A DNA stretch of 8,461 nt from Verrucomicrobiota bacterium. GTDB taxonomy: Bacteria; Verrucomicrobiota; Verrucomicrobiia; Verrucomicrobiales; Verrucomicrobiaceae. This document shows, piece by piece, positions 5,923 through 8,461 of this stretch. Position numbers and translations under genes: made by a program. Positions within the stretch are counted from its first letter, which is position 1. Each line of letters opens with the position of its first letter. The stretch spans positions 1 through 8,461 of the forward strand of contig JAIOQF010000373.1 in the NCBI GenBank assembly GCA_021413535.1, in the 5' to 3' direction. Under the pieces are notes generated by a model that did not search any database, had not been told where the DNA came from, and saw nothing but the letters and a program-made list of their open reading frames with translations.

Positions 5923-6960
5923 TCAGAAACTCACCAACTCCCGAAGCGCCTGAATGGTTTTCGGGCCGATGCCGGGGACGGCGTCGAGGGCTTTGATGTC
6001 CTTGAGAGGGCGGGCGGCGATGATGGCGGAGGCGGTTTTTGGATCGATGCCGGGGAGATTTTCGATGGCGGCGGCGGTGGCGCGGTTGAGGTTCACCTTG
6101 CCAGATGCGGTGCCAGATGCGGTGCCAGATGCGGTGCCAGATGCGGTGCCGGGCTGCGGCGCTGGGGCGGCGCTATTCAGTGCAGCGGGGGCGTCGTCAC
6201 CCCAGCGGCGAATTTGGGTGAGGCGGGTATATTCGTCCTCGGTAAGGATGCCAGCGGCGACGAATCTGCGACCTTGATCGAGGGCGCGCTGTTTGATGGC
6301 GTCACTCTTGCGGCGGTTCAGGGTGCGTGGGAGGTAGCTGAGGTTTGCGAGTTCGTTGCCCAGCCAAGGAAAGTTGTCGACGGGGATGATATGGTCCACC
6401 TCGAAGTTCTGCCCAGAGTAGGTGCCGGTGACGACAAGCGGGGAGTGGCCGTGGCGCATGCGTTCAAGGTTCTCCGGGGTGAGAACTCCGAAGCGCTGGC
6501 ATTCGCTGAAGTTAAGGAGAAGCATTTCCTTCACGATAGCGGCATGGCCGCGCTGATCGCCCGTGAGCTTTTGTGCCTCGTCGATAGTTTTGCTCGGGAG
6601 GCTGCCTGCAAGGCGCGCATCTTCCAGCGCGGCGAGGATCTTGTGCATGCGGTCGTTGGCGGCGCGGGTGTTTTTAAGCGTGGCGAGCTTTGCTGGGTCG
6701 ATGAGGGCGGCAACGACGGTGATGGCAGCGGCGGGATCGCCTGCGCGGACAGGCGAGATGGCCGAAAAGAACAGGATGAGGCCGGTGAGTAGCAAGAGCG
6801 GGCTGCTAAGAAATTGCTTTCGTGGATGCCAGGCCGGAGTGGCCCGAGGCGTGCATCGAAGACAGGAGGAGAGATAGGTGATTAATGGATGAAAGAGACT
6901 GACCACCGAACTTTTCGCGCCTGATTTGTCGCAATGGTGGTGGGTTATGCCGGGTTTCAT
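5923..6960 (-). CDS. Exported HNH endonuclease with C-terminal ComEA-like helix-hairpin-helix domain
   Basis: The frame encodes 345 residues. A hydrophobic stretch (about 51-69) ending in 'SPVRAGD' (69-75) looks like a signal peptide cleaved after Ala73, but 40 or more residues precede it, which is unusually long. I see no better in-frame ATG, so ATG 6960 is kept with doubt. An alpha-helical region (75-165) leads to an HNH-type core: 'FEVDHIIPVDNF' (187-198) with Asp189 and His190, then 'GNELANLSYLPRTLNRRKSD' (201-220) with the Asn and Lys pattern of HNH nucleases. A low-complexity linker (about 256-287) holds (GTAS)4. The C-terminus is a double helix-hairpin-helix: 'VNLNRATAAAIENLPGID' (289-306) and 'LDAVPGIGPKTIQALREL' (325-342), as in the DNA-uptake protein ComEA. 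I infer nicking or cleavage of extracytoplasmic DNA for scavenging, uptake or defence. It lies between two dadA ends. Confidence 0.85.
   Translation of the reverse strand: MKPGITHHHCDKSGAKSSVVSLFHPLITYLSSCLRCTPRATPAWHPRKQFLSSPLLLLTGLILFFSAISPVRAGDPAAAITVVAALIDPAKLATLKNTRAANDRMHKILAALEDARLAGSLPSKTIDEAQKLTGDQRGHAAIVKEMLLLNFSECQRFGVLTPENLERMRHGHSPLVVTGTYSGQNFEVDHIIPVDNFPWLGNELANLSYLPRTLNRRKSDAIKQRALDQGRRFVAAGILTEDEYTRLTQIRRWGDDAPAALNSAAPAPQPGTASGTASGTASGTASGKVNLNRATAAAIENLPGIDPKTASAIIAARPLKDIKALDAVPGIGPKTIQALRELVSF
6100..6147 (-). repeat. Perfect 12-base tandem repeat, four copies, coding
   Basis: The unit 'gccagatgcggt' (plus strand) occurs four times back to back without a mismatch (6100, 6112, 6124, 6136). 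It lies in frame in the nuclease gene and encodes Thr-Ala-Ser-Gly four times, in the linker between the HNH and helix-hairpin-helix domains. Because the unit is a multiple of three, gain or loss of copies changes only linker length. Perfect identity suggests recent slippage expansion. Confidence 0.95.
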
Positions 6961-6980
6961 GGCCTAGTTATAACCAGATG

Positions 6981-7008
6981 AGCATACCTATCCTAGCAAC
7001 AGTGCCAA
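6981..7008 (-). promoter_or_regulatory. Possible sigma-70-type promoter for the nuclease gene
   Basis: On the minus strand TTGGCA (7008-7003), a 16-base spacer and TATGCT (6986-6981) give a fair -35/-10 pair, with a start point about 10-15 bases before ATG 6960. A second -10-like TATAAC lies six bases before the ATG and would imply a leaderless mRNA. The TTGGCA is also one arm of a small inverted repeat (7003-7021). This is pattern matching only, with consensus rules that may not hold in this phylum. Confidence 0.22.
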
Positions 7009-7021
7009 GATTTCTTTGGCA
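7003..7021. repeat. Short inverted repeat between dadA and the nuclease gene
   Basis: TGCCAA and TTGGCA form a perfect six-base stem around a seven-base loop. It lies downstream of dadA and upstream of the nuclease gene, both on the minus strand. There is no U-run after it in either direction, so it is a poor intrinsic terminator. It could be an operator, a weak attenuator or chance. Confidence 0.3.
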
Positions 7022-7066
7022 GCATCAAGTGCGGAAAACGATTCCATTGCGATGACTCGAAAAGCT

Positions 7067-8317
7067 TCAGAACCGATCTGGAGAAAGCAAAGTAAGATTG
7101 ATCGCCGGAGTCTCATCCGAAAGCACCTGCGCCATGAGCTTTCCGGTAATGGGCGCGAGACTCAAGCCCATCATCGCGTGCCCAGTGACCACGCATAAAT
7201 TTGCATACCGCGCTGTCCGCCCCAGATAGGGCAGACCATCAGGCGAACAGGGACGCAACCCGACCCATGGTTGAACCCCCGAAAAATCTCCAATTTGAAA
7301 TTCCGGATAGTATTGCGCGGCGGCCTTGATGATACCCTGCACGCGACGCGAATTAATGCTCTCATCCAGTCCGGCGATCTCCATGGTTCCCCCAAATCGG
7401 AGCGCCCCATTCATCGGAGTCACCGCCACGCGAGCCTCGGTCAAGATGGCGCAAATCTCAGGAAGCTGACGCGGATGCGGCAGCGTGAGCGAGTAACCCT
7501 TGCCCGCCTGCATCGGCAGTCGAAGCTGCAGATCACGCGTGATGGACGACGACCACACGCCACCACCAAGCACAAACTCATCCGCACTGAAGTCACCCGC
7601 TGAAGTTTGCAACGCGACAACACGACGGCCTTCCGTCCGCCAGCCTGTCACTTCGGTGTCCCAGTGAAATTCAACTCCGAGCTTGCCAGCTTCTCGTCGC
7701 AAGAAGCTCATGAAACGCGCCGGAGAAAGATGACAGTCCTGCGGGAAATACACTGAACCCGCGATATTCATTTGTATGTTGGGATCAAGGCTTGATGTCT
7801 CTGCCGCATCCAGCACTTCGGCCGGAACTCCAAGTCTTCGCGCCATCCCGGCATTTTTGATTTCATCATCCAGCGCGTGTTGCGAGCGACACAACATGAG
7901 CAATCCGCGTTTCACCAGCGCAAACTCGTCCCCCGACTGCGCGGAAAGTTCCTCGAACAACGCACGACTGGCGAAGCTCAGATCGCGCAGCAGCGGAGCG
8001 ACGCGCTCCACATGAGAGCGTGAAGCGGAACGGAAAAACTTCCAGCACCACGCGATCAGCTCACGATCCAGCCGGGGCTTGATCCAGAAGGGCGATTCCG
8101 GATCCCACATCCATTTCAATCCCAGCGCCACCATCCCCGGCGCCGCCAGTGGCACGAAATGACTGGGCACAATCATCCCCGCATTCCCGAACGAACAACC
8201 GTCGCGCGATTCGCCCGCTCGCTCGATGAGCGTCACCCGGTGTCCGCGTTGCGCTGCGTAATACGCCGTGCTCAACCCGATGACCCCGCCACCGATGATA
8301 ACAATGGATTTGCTCAT
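7067..8317 (-). CDS. dadA: FAD-dependent D-amino-acid dehydrogenase (DadA / D-hydroxyproline dehydrogenase type)
   Basis: A 416-residue flavoprotein of the DAO superfamily that oxidises a D-amino or imino acid to the keto or imino product and probably passes electrons to the respiratory chain. The N-terminal Rossmann motif is 'IIGGGVIGLSTAYYAAQRGH' (7-26), with Glu32 for the ribose. 'CSFGNAGMIVPSHFVPLAAP' (41-60) is the flavin-proximal loop. 'QDCHLSPARFMSFLRREA' (193-210) and 'WVGLRPCSPDGLPYLG' (351-366) are family blocks, and 'GHAMMGLSLAPITG' (379-392) is the C-terminal FAD-binding block. Length and all blocks are complete. The 'VPSHFVPLAAPG' loop reminds me of dehydrogenases in hydroxyproline-degradation clusters, but no epimerase or permease is in the window, so the substrate is open. 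Its ATG overlaps the stop of the upstream truncated sigma-54 activator frame (ATGA), so translation may be coupled. A diverged copy of its 3' end lies at 5793-5891. Confidence 0.93.
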   Translation of the reverse strand: MSKSIVIIGGGVIGLSTAYYAAQRGHRVTLIERAGESRDGCSFGNAGMIVPSHFVPLAAPGMVALGLKWMWDPESPFWIKPRLDRELIAWCWKFFRSASRSHVERVAPLLRDLSFASRALFEELSAQSGDEFALVKRGLLMLCRSQHALDDEIKNAGMARRLGVPAEVLDAAETSSLDPNIQMNIAGSVYFPQDCHLSPARFMSFLRREAGKLGVEFHWDTEVTGWRTEGRRVVALQTSAGDFSADEFVLGGGVWSSSITRDLQLRLPMQAGKGYSLTLPHPRQLPEICAILTEARVAVTPMNGALRFGGTMEIAGLDESINSRRVQGIIKAAAQYYPEFQIGDFSGVQPWVGLRPCSPDGLPYLGRTARYANLCVVTGHAMMGLSLAPITGKLMAQVLSDETPAINLTLLSPDRF

Positions 8318-8461
8318 GCGCCAAAGCCGTATGAAAACGGATCAAGTTCATCGAGCAGCAGCGTGCTCATGTCCGCGAGTTCAAAACGCCCCTTGCGCAC
8401 CTTGTACGCCCCGGTAAACGCCCCTTTTTCATGCCCAAACAGCTCGCTCTCCAGCAGATTC
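8314..8461 (-). pseudogene. 3' end of a truncated sigma-54 activator AAA+ domain (partial, runs off the window)
   Basis: The minus-strand frame entering from 8460 reads 'NLLESELFGHEKGAFTGAYK' (first 20 residues), then 'VRKGRFELADMSTLLLDELD' and 'PFSYGFGA' before TGA. ESELFGHEKGAFTGA is the sigma-54-contacting GAFTGA loop of NtrC/NifA-type activators, and 'TLLLDEL' sits where Walker B (usually GTLFLDEIG) belongs. Functional activators continue for about 100 more AAA+ residues (sensor I, arginine finger, sensor II) and then a DNA-binding HTH. Here the frame stops nine residues past LLLDEL and the dadA ATG begins on the stop codon, so no space remains for these parts. The two Gly of ADGGT are replaced by Met-Ser. 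It is most likely a gene cut by recombination or decay; a sequencing frameshift cannot restore it because intact dadA follows. Confidence 0.85.

Noticed and set aside
6214..6792. A 192-codon plus-strand frame opposite the nuclease gene.
   Set aside because: The minus frame holds HNH and HhH motifs. The plus product shows no motif and looks like an antisense shadow.
6991..7008. TTGGCAC...TTGC on the minus strand, resembling a sigma-54 -24/-12 promoter before the nuclease gene.
   Set aside because: The GG and GC are separated by seven bases, not the ten this promoter class requires; three bases too short.

Overview
The window is a gene-dense, moderately GC-rich bacterial chromosome segment. 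It has no RNA genes, CRISPR array or insertion sequence, and no gene-free stretch longer than about 120 bases. The best guess at origin is Verrucomicrobiota or a near relative in the PVC group. The reasons are the folP-cdaA-(cdaR)-glmM cluster, a secreted SGNH hydrolase with a C-terminal 'GHKRPG' block of a kind I associate with planctomycetes and verrucomicrobia, and generally weak Shine-Dalgarno sequences. This placement is an inference from remembered family patterns, not from a search.

Layout. Positions 121-1536 (minus) encode a membrane-anchored exported protein that looks like a metallopeptidase relative without its zinc ligands. Divergent from it, across only 27 bases, runs a compact plus-strand cluster. 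It contains dihydropteroate synthase (folP, 1564-2400), the membrane diadenylate cyclase CdaA (2465-3277), a 65-residue single-helix protein in the place of the cyclase regulator CdaR (3228-3425), phosphoglucosamine mutase GlmM (3483-4853) and a secreted SGNH/GDSL hydrolase (4898-5830). From 5793 onward the minus strand carries a 99-base relic of a D-amino-acid-dehydrogenase 3' end, a secreted HNH nuclease with ComEA-like DNA-binding hairpins (5923-6960), an intact DadA-type FAD amine dehydrogenase (7067-8317) and the end of a truncated sigma-54 activator AAA+ domain (8314-8461).

How the parts work together. The plus-strand cluster is the c-di-AMP/cell-wall module known from Firmicutes as cdaA-cdaR-glmM. 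CdaA makes c-di-AMP at the membrane, CdaR modulates it, and GlmM makes glucosamine-1-phosphate for peptidoglycan and can bind CdaA. Here the regulator is cut down to its membrane helix, and CdaA has non-consensus residues in both signature motifs. The minus-strand half looks recombined. Two direct copies of a dadA 3' end (73 of 99 bases identical, differences concentrated in codon positions 1 and 3) flank the nuclease gene. The intact dadA starts on the stop codon of a sigma-54 activator that ends just past Walker B. This suggests a small accessory segment inserted or rearranged beside a conserved housekeeping cluster.
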